This document shows positions 57,667-64,000 of a stretch of 64,000 nucleotides of DNA, piece after piece. This DNA is from Corynebacterium ulcerans (GTDB lineage Bacteria; Actinomycetota; Actinomycetes; Mycobacteriales; Mycobacteriaceae), in NCBI RefSeq assembly GCF_900187135.1, contig NZ_LT906443.1:558001-622000 (forward strand), read 5' to 3'. Positions within the stretch are counted from its first letter, which is position 1, and every line of letters begins with the position of its first letter. The notes below the pieces were generated by a model. It was not told the origin of the DNA. It made no database searches and saw only the letters and a list, made by a program, of their open reading frames with translations. Both the position numbers and the translations under genes were made by a program.

Positions 57667-58710
57667 ATGCCTAACAAGTTCATCTCAAAACTCAGTGCGC
57701 GATACCGAGAGTTCACTGATCAGCACCCGCACGCGGAAGCAGACTTTCGGGAAGCTTTTGAAGAAGTGCTTGCAGACGCCGGCCTTACCTACGATCGCGT
57801 GAGTGTTCGCCTTAAAGAATGGCAGTCATTGCGAACAAAAGCACGCAAGAAAAAGCCCAACGGTCACCTTATCTATCCAGACCCTTGGGTCGATATCCAC
57901 GATGTGATCGGTGTCCGGATCACCACACTTCATTCGACTGAGATCCCCCAAATTATTGAAGCCCTCGCGGACGTCTTCATCGTACTCCGATCCGTGGATA
58001 AGGCTGCACAAACAAAAGTCTCTGGCAGCTTTGGTTATGGTTCTCATCACCTGATTTTGGAAGTCGACCATAGAATCGAAGATCTTGCTAGCTACCACGG
58101 CTTTGTTTTTGAAGTCCAAATCCGGACAGTACTGCAACATGCATGGGCAGAATTCGAGCATGATGTTCGCTACAAGCGGTCTGGCGGTTTAGATCCTCAA
58201 GTGGATAGGGCCTTCACCCTTGCAGCTGGGCTCATTGAACTGGCTGACCAACAATTTGATCAAATCGCCGCTATCCAGGATCCGGGCCACCATCACAGCA
58301 CTGACCTTGATGTTGAATTAAGCGCTGAGACTTTACCCGGTGTCATCGCCATGCTGGTAGGAAACCGCTTCCCGCAATCGCGCATCGAAGACTACCGATG
58401 GCTGGAAGAATTGCTTTTTGCTCACGGTATTACTACTGCGACAAAGCTACGAGATCTTCTCAATGACGCCGATATAGACGCTGTACGACGCGCATTAAAC
58501 TATCAATTCCAACCTGGTCAGGTGCGAATCATCGACGACCTGCTGCTACGCAGATACCACGATGAGCATATTAATGCGACTGGAAAGAGCGGGAAATACC
58601 CGCGCCAACGCGGGCCCCGCTTACGCAAGCGACTCCACGCAATGCAGACAGCAAATATCCTGGATAAAACAGAACCTCGCAGCAAGACTGAGCTTGCACC
58701 TCATAGTTGA
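57667..58710 (+). CDS. relS: small alarmone synthetase (RelS type)
   Basis: Makes (p)ppGpp-type alarmones without a hydrolase domain. The 347-residue product has RelA/SpoT synthetase signatures: YDRVSVRLKEWQSLRTKARKK near residue 42, PWVDIHDVIGVRITTLHS near 75, GSFGYGSHHLILEVDHR, and the GTP-binding FEVQIRTVLQHAWAEFEHDV near 146. No HD hydrolase or TGS/ACT domains are present. About 120 C-terminal residues are extra, with a basic tail. The C. glutamicum protein RelS has the same form. Function as (p)ppGpp maker follows from the family. Confidence 0.88.
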   Translation: MPNKFISKLSARYREFTDQHPHAEADFREAFEEVLADAGLTYDRVSVRLKEWQSLRTKARKKKPNGHLIYPDPWVDIHDVIGVRITTLHSTEIPQIIEALADVFIVLRSVDKAAQTKVSGSFGYGSHHLILEVDHRIEDLASYHGFVFEVQIRTVLQHAWAEFEHDVRYKRSGGLDPQVDRAFTLAAGLIELADQQFDQIAAIQDPGHHHSTDLDVELSAETLPGVIAMLVGNRFPQSRIEDYRWLEELLFAHGITTATKLRDLLNDADIDAVRRALNYQFQPGQVRIIDDLLLRRYHDEHINATGKSGKYPRQRGPRLRKRLHAMQTANILDKTEPRSKTELAPHS

Positions 58711-58742
58711 CATGAGTGCTCAGGCACGTAGGCTGGCTTATG

Positions 58743-58748
58743 TACAAT
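58743..58748 (+). promoter_or_regulatory. -10-like box of the 41-residue peptide gene
   Basis: TACAAT at 58743-58748, preceded by TATG, fits an extended corynebacterial -10. It lies 48 bases before the ATG. No good -35 at the right spacing; a TTGACA at 58707 is too far. Confidence 0.4.
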
Positions 58749-58795
58749 GCTGCTTTATAGACAGCCGCAACAATGGAACCTTAGGAGTTTTCCTC

Positions 58796-58921
58796 ATGGG
58801 CACATCGATCATTACCCATTTTCCGCTTCTCGCAGATTTTATTTCCGTTTGGGCGTTATCGATCGCCGATTTCTTCCGCCCACTGGGGATCAATTTCCCG
58901 CTTCCTAACTGGGGATTCTAG
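58796..58921 (+). CDS. small hydrophobic peptide, 41 aa
   Basis: A short gene that stands alone: TTAGGAG lies 8 bases before the ATG, and a perfect 15-bp hairpin follows 8 bases past the stop. The peptide starts MGTSIITHFPLLADF and ends INFPLPNWGF. It has 41 residues, mostly hydrophobic with Phe, Trp and Ile, and only four charged or titratable residues (H8, D14, D25, R28). It lacks a signal-peptide cleavage pattern. Position, size and pattern recall the small membrane peptides and porins of corynebacteria (PorA/PorH type), but I see no close match. The reading frame continues upstream, but only this start has a ribosome site. Confidence 0.6.
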   Translation: MGTSIITHFPLLADFISVWALSIADFFRPLGINFPLPNWGF

Positions 58922-58928
58922 TTAGTGA

Positions 58929-58972
58929 GTAGAAGGGGTGTTGGAAACATAGTTTTTCAACACCCCTTCTAC
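58929..58972. terminator. strong terminator after the peptide gene
   Basis: Perfect 15-bp arms GTAGAAGGGGTGTTG / CAACACCCCTTCTAC with a 14-base loop lie between convergent genes. They also end the S4-domain gene on the minus strand. Confidence 0.88.
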
Positions 58973-58987
58973 GTTATTGAGCACACA

Positions 58988-59362
58988 TTATATGCGCCCT
59001 TGCAAACGGTCGATTTCACGCCGTTCTTTCTTGGTGGGACGCCCCGCGCCCCGATCGCGCCGAGGCATCGACATAAGAATTTCTTTGGGTGGAGGTGGCG
59101 GAGAATGATCCACATAGCAGTTGCGGGCAAGAGCCGCCCCCACCCGTTTACGAATCAACTCTTTGACCTCAACATCGTATTCACGATGATCTACCCACAC
59201 TCGAACACGATCCCCCGGCACCACCGACTGTGATGGTTTTACTGCAGATCCGTTGAGCTTGATGTGGCCAGCTTTACAAGCCTCAGAGGCAAGAGACCGA
59301 GTTTTTATCAGCCGTACTGCCCACACCCATGCGTCGATACGCACTGGCTTGCCGTCGCTCAC
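58988..59362 (-). CDS. S4-domain RNA-binding protein (HslR/Hsp15 type)
   Basis: Small RNA-binding protein related to heat-shock protein 15, which rescues stalled 50S subunits. The 124-residue product has the S4 fold in residues about 7-65: VRIDAWVWAVRLIKTRSLASEACKAGHIKLNG, then DRVRVWVDHREYDVEV. The C-terminal part is basic and Pro-rich with RPTKKERREIDRL. GTG start 59362. The terminator after the small peptide gene serves both. Confidence 0.88.
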   Translation of the reverse strand: MSDGKPVRIDAWVWAVRLIKTRSLASEACKAGHIKLNGSAVKPSQSVVPGDRVRVWVDHREYDVEVKELIRKRVGAALARNCYVDHSPPPPPKEILMSMPRRDRGAGRPTKKERREIDRLQGRI

Positions 59363-59405
59363 GTGCTTGTCCTGTCCTTAGTCTGCGGATGCCTACGGAG
59401 ATTGT

Positions 59406-59639
59406 TTAGTAGTTGTCCTTATGATTCACGATCTTTTGTACCTTAGACCAGTTGGTCCAGCCGCCAACTACTGCGACGATGAGTCCCACGATTAAAAGAA
59501 ACGTAGAGGACGTAAGGACAAAAAGCGCGAGACCACCAGCAACACCGCCGACAACGCTTACTGCAGCATTACGGGTGTACTTACGCACATCTTGTTTACG
59601 TTGTTCAATCGAGTTATAAGGACGAGGTTGCATAGTCAT
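59406..59639 (-). CDS. two-helix membrane protein, 77 aa
   Basis: Not recognised. After a polar N-terminus with RKQDVRKYTRN come two adjacent hydrophobic segments (NAAVSVVGGVAGGLALFVL and STFLLIVGLIVAVVGGW), then a short basic end. A cytoplasmic-side membrane protein of actinobacterial type. It lies between the S4 and YigZ genes on the same strand, with 44 and 37 bases of spacing, so the three may form a unit. Confidence 0.75.
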   Translation of the reverse strand: MTMQPRPYNSIEQRKQDVRKYTRNAAVSVVGGVAGGLALFVLTSSTFLLIVGLIVAVVGGWTNWSKVQKIVNHKDNY

Positions 59640-59676
59640 GTTTTAAGATTCTACAAAGGTTCAGCGAAATAGCCCA

Positions 59677-60312
59677 CTAATTCGGGCGTTCAATCCATGC
59701 GATGCCAGCGTCGCAAAGCCGCGCTCCGCCCTGTGTCAACGAGGCCAGCAAGTTCTCAAGGAATTCCCGCTGGCCAGGCTCCACAGCTAATGTGAATGTC
59801 ACGCGGTGGGAATACTGAGTGTCTACGACTGTCACGTGTCGCGCGCGTAGCTCAGCTTCAAGACGTCCGGCATCCGCGTGGTTGAAATCAACAGAATAAA
59901 GCTCTTGCTTATGGCGTTGCACAGTTGTCACCTGGGGCAAGCAGTCAGATACAGCACCAGAATAAGCATGAACCAAGCCTCCGGCGCCTAGCTTTGTGCC
60001 ACCGAAATACCTCACAACCACCGCAGCAATATCAAGGATTCCACTCCCCCGCAGTACATCAAGCATGGGGGTTCCCGCAGTCCCTGATGGTTCGCCGTCA
60101 TCGCTTGAGCGCTCTACGGGATTAGCTCCCTCGACATGATAGATATACGCGCTGCAGTGGTGGCGTGCATCGGGAAATCGCTTTTTTACGTCAGCAATAA
60201 AATCTCGTGCTTCCTCTTCAGAAACAACCCGTCGAATAAAAGTGATGAATCGAGACCGCTTAATGTCAATCTCAGTGGAGAATTCCTGACGATCCACCGG
60301 CCGAATGTACAT
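59677..60312 (-). CDS. YigZ / IMPACT family protein
   Basis: Conserved family with an N-terminal IMPACT domain and a C-terminal part like elongation factor G domain V; role unclear, perhaps in translation control. The 211-residue product has RSRFITFIRRV, DDGEPSGTAGTPML near residue 76 and VVRYFGGTKLGAGGLVHAYSGA near 101. ATG 60312 is used; the longer reading starts at TTG 60315. GAGG lies 8 bases upstream. Confidence 0.9.
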   Translation of the reverse strand: MYIRPVDRQEFSTEIDIKRSRFITFIRRVVSEEEARDFIADVKKRFPDARHHCSAYIYHVEGANPVERSSDDGEPSGTAGTPMLDVLRGSGILDIAAVVVRYFGGTKLGAGGLVHAYSGAVSDCLPQVTTVQRHKQELYSVDFNHADAGRLEAELRARHVTVVDTQYSHRVTFTLAVEPGQREFLENLLASLTQGGARLCDAGIAWIERPN

Positions 60313-60372
60313 CAAAGCTGCCTCTCAACTCTTATTATCGATCGCGACATACTGACCCGAAGCTAGGGCGTT

Positions 60373-61677
60373 TTACAAACTCACCAAGTATCCATATTCT
60401 GCGGTGCCAGGCTCAAGCCGACGGCACTCGATCCGAGAAGAATCCATCCGTTCCAAGAGACCTTTGAGATCGCTCGCGTGTCCCAGCTGCAGACCGACCA
60501 GCGCAGTGCCAGTCTCACGGTTATTCCGCTTCAAATATTCAAACAGCGTGATGTCATCATCTGGCCCCAGAATATCGCTGAGGAAAGATCGCAATTGACC
60601 AGGCTCCTGCGGGAAATTCACTAGGAAATAGTGTTTCAACCCACGGTGTACCAGAGAGCGCTCCATGATCTCGCTATAACGCAAAACATCGTTATTGCCT
60701 CCAGAAATCACGCATACTACTACCTGACCTTTAGGAAAATTCAGGTGTTTTAAGGCCGTCACAGATAAGGCCCCGGCAGGTTCTGCAATGATTCCCTCGT
60801 TTTGATAGAGGTCCAACATCTCCGTGCACACAGCCCCCTCGTTTACATGCAGGGGATGCAACCTCCCAAGATTTGCCTCGATGATCTGATAGTTAAGATC
60901 ACCGATGCGTTTCACCGCGGCACCATCGACAAACGGATCCACTGTTTCCAGGGACACAGGCCCCTCATTTTCTAGCGCCGCGGCCATCGACGCGGCGTGT
61001 TCTGGTTCTACTCCGACCACAGCAGTACGAGGCGCCATATCCGCAACATAGCTCAGTATTCCAGAAAGAAGTCCGCCCCCACCGACTGGGACCACTATAG
61101 AGTCAAGCGATTTACCAAGGCTTGTCAGCTGGGCAAGGACTTCCGCTGCCACGGTTCCTTGACCTATCACGGTGTCTCGATTATCAAAGGGCTCCACCAT
61201 TGTTGCCCCGGTTTCACCTGAATAAGCGCGAGCAGCTGCAGCGGCTTCATCGAAGTTAGCTCCGGTAACCACGAGCTCCACTGATTCTCCGCCATGAACC
61301 AGAATACGGTCGCGCTTTTGTTTAGGCGTTGCTGCGGGGACATAGATACGGCCCTTGATCCCCATCGTCCGGCAAGCAAATGCTACTCCCTGCGCGTGAT
61401 TGCCTGCCGACGCCGCCACGATTCCTGCCGCGCGCTGGGCGTCGGAAAGCTGCGAGATTGCATTCACCGCTCCCCGAATCTTATACGACCGGACATCTTG
61501 GAGATCCTCCCGCTTAAGGTATACCTCCGCACCTGTGGCTTGGGACAGACGTGGGCAATACTGCAACGGAGTCGGAGCAATAGAAGCAGAAATTCGCGCT
61601 TGTGCCATCTGAATATCGGCTGCATGAACCTCATGGCTAGCACTGTTTGCGATCTGCTTCTTGTCCGATGTAGTCAT
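60373..61677 (-). CDS. ilvA: threonine dehydratase (biosynthetic)
   Basis: PLP-dependent deamination of threonine to 2-oxobutanoate, first step to isoleucine. The 434-residue product has EDLQDVRSYKIRGAVNAI with the PLP lysine (K66), SAGNHAQGVAFACR, PVGGGGLLSGILSYV, and one C-terminal ACT-like regulatory domain (about 340-434) for isoleucine feedback. This single regulatory domain is usual for corynebacterial IlvA. It starts at ATG 61677 and lies downstream of dnaE, separated by the dnaE terminator. Confidence 0.95.
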   Translation of the reverse strand: MTTSDKKQIANSASHEVHAADIQMAQARISASIAPTPLQYCPRLSQATGAEVYLKREDLQDVRSYKIRGAVNAISQLSDAQRAAGIVAASAGNHAQGVAFACRTMGIKGRIYVPAATPKQKRDRILVHGGESVELVVTGANFDEAAAAARAYSGETGATMVEPFDNRDTVIGQGTVAAEVLAQLTSLGKSLDSIVVPVGGGGLLSGILSYVADMAPRTAVVGVEPEHAASMAAALENEGPVSLETVDPFVDGAAVKRIGDLNYQIIEANLGRLHPLHVNEGAVCTEMLDLYQNEGIIAEPAGALSVTALKHLNFPKGQVVVCVISGGNNDVLRYSEIMERSLVHRGLKHYFLVNFPQEPGQLRSFLSDILGPDDDITLFEYLKRNNRETGTALVGLQLGHASDLKGLLERMDSSRIECRRLEPGTAEYGYLVSL

Positions 61678-61727
61678 GAGGACACAGTTTAGACGGTTAT
61701 CTCAAGCGATTTTTAATTGAGATAACA

Positions 61728-61771
61728 ATTGGGGTGCACGCAAGCCATGTTCTCCTGGCTTTCACCCCAAT
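61728..61771 (-). terminator. terminator after dnaE
   Basis: ATTGGGGTG / CACCCCAAT outer arms plus AAGCCA / TGGCTT inner arms, 11 bases past the dnaE stop. The minus-strand tail (TGTTATCTC) is only partly T-rich. Confidence 0.75.
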
Positions 61772-61781
61772 CATCGTTCTT

Positions 61782-64000
61782 TTATCCAAGGATTCCCGGC
61801 CCCATCGTGGCCTTCAGATCGCCCATTAAGCTTGCTGTGCGATTAACTCGTAAATGCTCCCCAAGAATCATCACAGTGGCCTCATCACCATGGACGATGT
61901 TGAGGTACACATCAGAATCGCCCTTGTTATTAGCCAGTACGTCTTTTAGACGTGCAATGTTTGCCATGGTGCATTGCTCTGTACGCATGGTCAATCGGAG
62001 AGGAAGCCCAGCACCATTGCCAGGGCCGAGATCAGGCACTTTGAGATCATCGCAGAAAAGGGACATACGATCATCACGGATTGAGATGTGCGCCTTGGCC
62101 AGGATGATGTTGTCTTCTACGATCTGGGGTCCAACTATCGCATAGATCTTGTTAAACACCAGCAGGTCTACCTGGGCACCATGGTGATCCTCAATGGTTA
62201 CGATCGCCCACGGAGAGCCATCTTTTTTAGAGTAACGACGATCAACGCTCGAAATAATGCCGCCGATTTGTACCTCTGCACCGTTGCGCAGCTCCCCGGC
62301 AAGGATCGTTGTCAGCGGTGTATCTGTCTGAGCTTCTAGTGCTTCCTCGTATCCATCAAGCGGATGCCCAGAAACATACAGTCCAAGCATCTCTCGTTCT
62401 AGGGCGAGCTGGTGCTTTCTATCCCATTGCGCTTCTGGAATCTGCACGGCAAAAGCGTTGCTCATTGAGTCGTCATCGCCACCGAACCCGGCAAAGAGGT
62501 CAAATTGCCCTTTGTCCGCCGCTTTTTTAGTGCTAATGACGGAATCAACTGCATCCTCGTGGATCAGCAACAAGCCTTTCCTCGGGTGCCCCAAGGAATC
62601 AAAAGCACCAGCCTTGATCAACGATTCTGTCACGCGTTTATTGCACGCAACGGTATCGATTTTGTCCAGATAATCCGAAAAATCCGAGAAGTTGCCTTTT
62701 TCCTGACGCGCTTTAACGATCGAATTAACTACGTCCTCTCCAACGTTACGCACAGCTCCCAAACCAAAGCGGATATCGTTTCCTACTGGCAGGAAGTTCA
62801 AACGAGACTCGTTAACGTCCGGTGAGAGCACCGATATGCCCAGGTGCCTACAGTTAGATAGATAAATGGCAGACTTGTCTTTTTTATCCGCAACAGAGGT
62901 CAGTAGCGCCGCCATGTACTCAGCCGTGTAGTTGGCTTTCAGATACGCAGTCCAATAAGAAACCAGGCCATACCCTGCGGCGTGGGATTTATTGAACGCG
63001 TAGGATGCGAAGGGTTCAATGGTGCCCCACAGTGCATCCACAGCGTCCTTGGAATACCCATTGGATAGCATTCCCTCTAAGAATTTGTCGTATTGCTTAG
63101 CCAATACTTCAGGCTGCTTCTTGCCCATCGCTTTACGGAACCCATCGGCTTCACCAGCTGTGTAATTAGCTACTTTTTGGGAAATACGCATGATCTGCTC
63201 TTGATAAACGATGAGGCCATAAGTCTCATCAAGAATCTCGCGCAGCGGCTCGTCAAGCTCAGGGTGAATGGGTTCAATGGGTTTACGGCCATTCTTGCGG
63301 TCAGCATAATCCCAGTGCGCATTCACACCCATGGGTCCTGGACGATACAGAGCCAAAGACGCCACGATGTCGTGGAAGCCCGTGGGCTGCATTCGTTTGA
63401 GTAGTTCTTGCATGCCGCCCGAGTCGAGCTGGAAAACACCGAGCGTATCGCCACTGGACAGCAGTTCATACACCTTGGGGTCATCCGTGGCTAGTTCCTC
63501 AAGATCAATTGTCTCTTTCCGGTTAATCTTGATGTTCTCGATGCAGTCACCGATAACAGTAAGGTTACGCAGCCCCAAGAAGTCCATCTTCAGCAGACCA
63601 ATAGCCTCACAGGCAGGATACGGCCATCCTGTAATGAGCGCCCCATCTGCAGCACGCTTCCACATCGGAATATGCTCCAACAACGGCACGCTGGCCATAA
63701 TCACAGCACAAGCATGGACACCCGCTTGGCGCACTACGCCTTCTAGTCCACGAGCAGTGTCATAGATTTTTTTAACGTCGGGGTCTGTCTCGATGAGGTT
63801 TCGGACTTCCCCAGCTTCCCCGTACCGGGGATGCTCGGGATCCATAATCCCGGATAGCGGAATGTCCTTAGCCATAATCGCGGGAGGAAGCTCTTTAGTA
63901 ATGCGATCAGCGATCTGATAACCAGGCTGACCGTACTGCACACGAGCCGAGTCTTTGAGCGCCTGTTTGGTTTTCACCGTTCCAAAGGTGATCACCTGAG
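61782..64000 (-). CDS. dnaE: DNA polymerase III alpha subunit, C-terminal part (5' end beyond window)
   Basis: Replicative polymerase, beta-clamp-bound subunit. About 739 residues are visible; the N-terminal PHP domain and the first catalytic aspartates lie outside. The visible part starts [20 protein letters not shown] and includes the third catalytic aspartate ([14 protein letters not shown], fragment residue about 138). It goes on to the fingers ([16 protein letters not shown] [10 protein letters not shown], then [12 protein letters not shown]), the helix-hairpin-helix area (VNIKINRKE... and [13 protein letters not shown]), and the OB fold ([20 protein letters not shown]). The stop is at 61782, with its terminator beyond. 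Confidence 0.96.
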   Translation of the reverse strand, partial: QVITFGTVKTKQALKDSARVQYGQPGYQIADRITKELPPAIMAKDIPLSGIMDPEHPRYGEAGEVRNLIETDPDVKKIYDTARGLEGVVRQAGVHACAVIMASVPLLEHIPMWKRAADGALITGWPYPACEAIGLLKMDFLGLRNLTVIGDCIENIKINRKETIDLEELATDDPKVYELLSSGDTLGVFQLDSGGMQELLKRMQPTGFHDIVASLALYRPGPMGVNAHWDYADRKNGRKPIEPIHPELDEPLREILDETYGLIVYQEQIMRISQKVANYTAGEADGFRKAMGKKQPEVLAKQYDKFLEGMLSNGYSKDAVDALWGTIEPFASYAFNKSHAAGYGLVSYWTAYLKANYTAEYMAALLTSVADKKDKSAIYLSNCRHLGISVLSPDVNESRLNFLPVGNDIRFGLGAVRNVGEDVVNSIVKARQEKGNFSDFSDYLDKIDTVACNKRVTESLIKAGAFDSLGHPRKGLLLIHEDAVDSVISTKKAADKGQFDLFAGFGGDDDSMSNAFAVQIPEAQWDRKHQLALEREMLGLYVSGHPLDGYEEALEAQTDTPLTTILAGELRNGAEVQIGGIISSVDRRYSKKDGSPWAIVTIEDHHGAQVDLLVFNKIYAIVGPQIVEDNIILAKAHISIRDDRMSLFCDDLKVPDLGPGNGAGLPLRLTMRTEQCTMANIARLKDVLANNKGDSDVYLNIVHGDEATVMILGEHLRVNRTASLMGDLKATMGPGILG

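Overview
The window looks like core chromosome of a Corynebacterium, most likely from the C. diphtheriae / C. ulcerans / C. pseudotuberculosis branch. The evidence is gene content and order: sepIVA-DUF177-rnc-mutM, smc, ftsY, glnK-glnD, ffh, rpsP, rimM and trmD follow the order I recall from Mycobacterium tuberculosis. The hisD-hisC-hisB-orf-orf-hisH-hisA-impA-hisF-hisI cluster next to lgt and pyk follows the corynebacterial order. The species call is inference. No rRNA, tRNA, insertion sequence, prophage or CRISPR array was seen, and base use looks even throughout.

Region 1 (1-24 kb), almost all on the minus strand. It holds a fructose-type PTS permease cut by the window edge, translation and rRNA-maturation genes (trmD, rimM, rpsP), both SRP GTPases (ffh, ftsY), the PII nitrogen-signalling pair (glnK, glnD), a 1199-residue protein of unknown function, smc, acylphosphatase, an alanine/glycine:cation symporter, mutM, rnc, a DUF177 protein and the septation factor sepIVA. 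The ammonium transporter gene (amtB) that sits between ftsY and glnK in relatives is absent.

Region 2 (24-36 kb), metabolic genes. Alanine dehydrogenase and glutamate dehydrogenase lie back to back with regulatory-looking upstream DNA. They are followed by glycerate kinase, a GalT-like HIT-superfamily protein, an M20 amidohydrolase, a DCC thiol-disulfide protein, glycogen phosphorylase and a membrane-anchored DM13 protein.

Region 3 (36-49 kb). pyk and lgt are followed by a trpC-like gene and a Trp-operon-associated membrane protein, then the his genes with an MFS transporter and a small membrane protein inserted. The trpC-like gene is probably the leftover of an ancestral his-trp-lgt-pyk locus, and it has lost residues central to indole-glycerol-phosphate synthase catalysis. 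A clear -10 box and a short leader precede hisD.

Region 4 (49-64 kb). It holds a YbjN-like protein, a membrane protein, a lipoprotein, a tetR-glgX pair with candidate operators, a DEDDh exonuclease fused to a BRCT domain, an unknown protein, the small alarmone synthetase relS, a separately terminated 41-codon gene for a hydrophobic peptide, an S4-domain protein, a two-helix membrane protein, a YigZ/IMPACT protein, ilvA, and the 3' part of dnaE running off the right edge.

Nothing in the window amounts to a clear new multi-gene system. The points most worth following up are the degenerate trpC relic, the 41-residue peptide gene, the missing amtB, and the candidate tetR-glgX operators.
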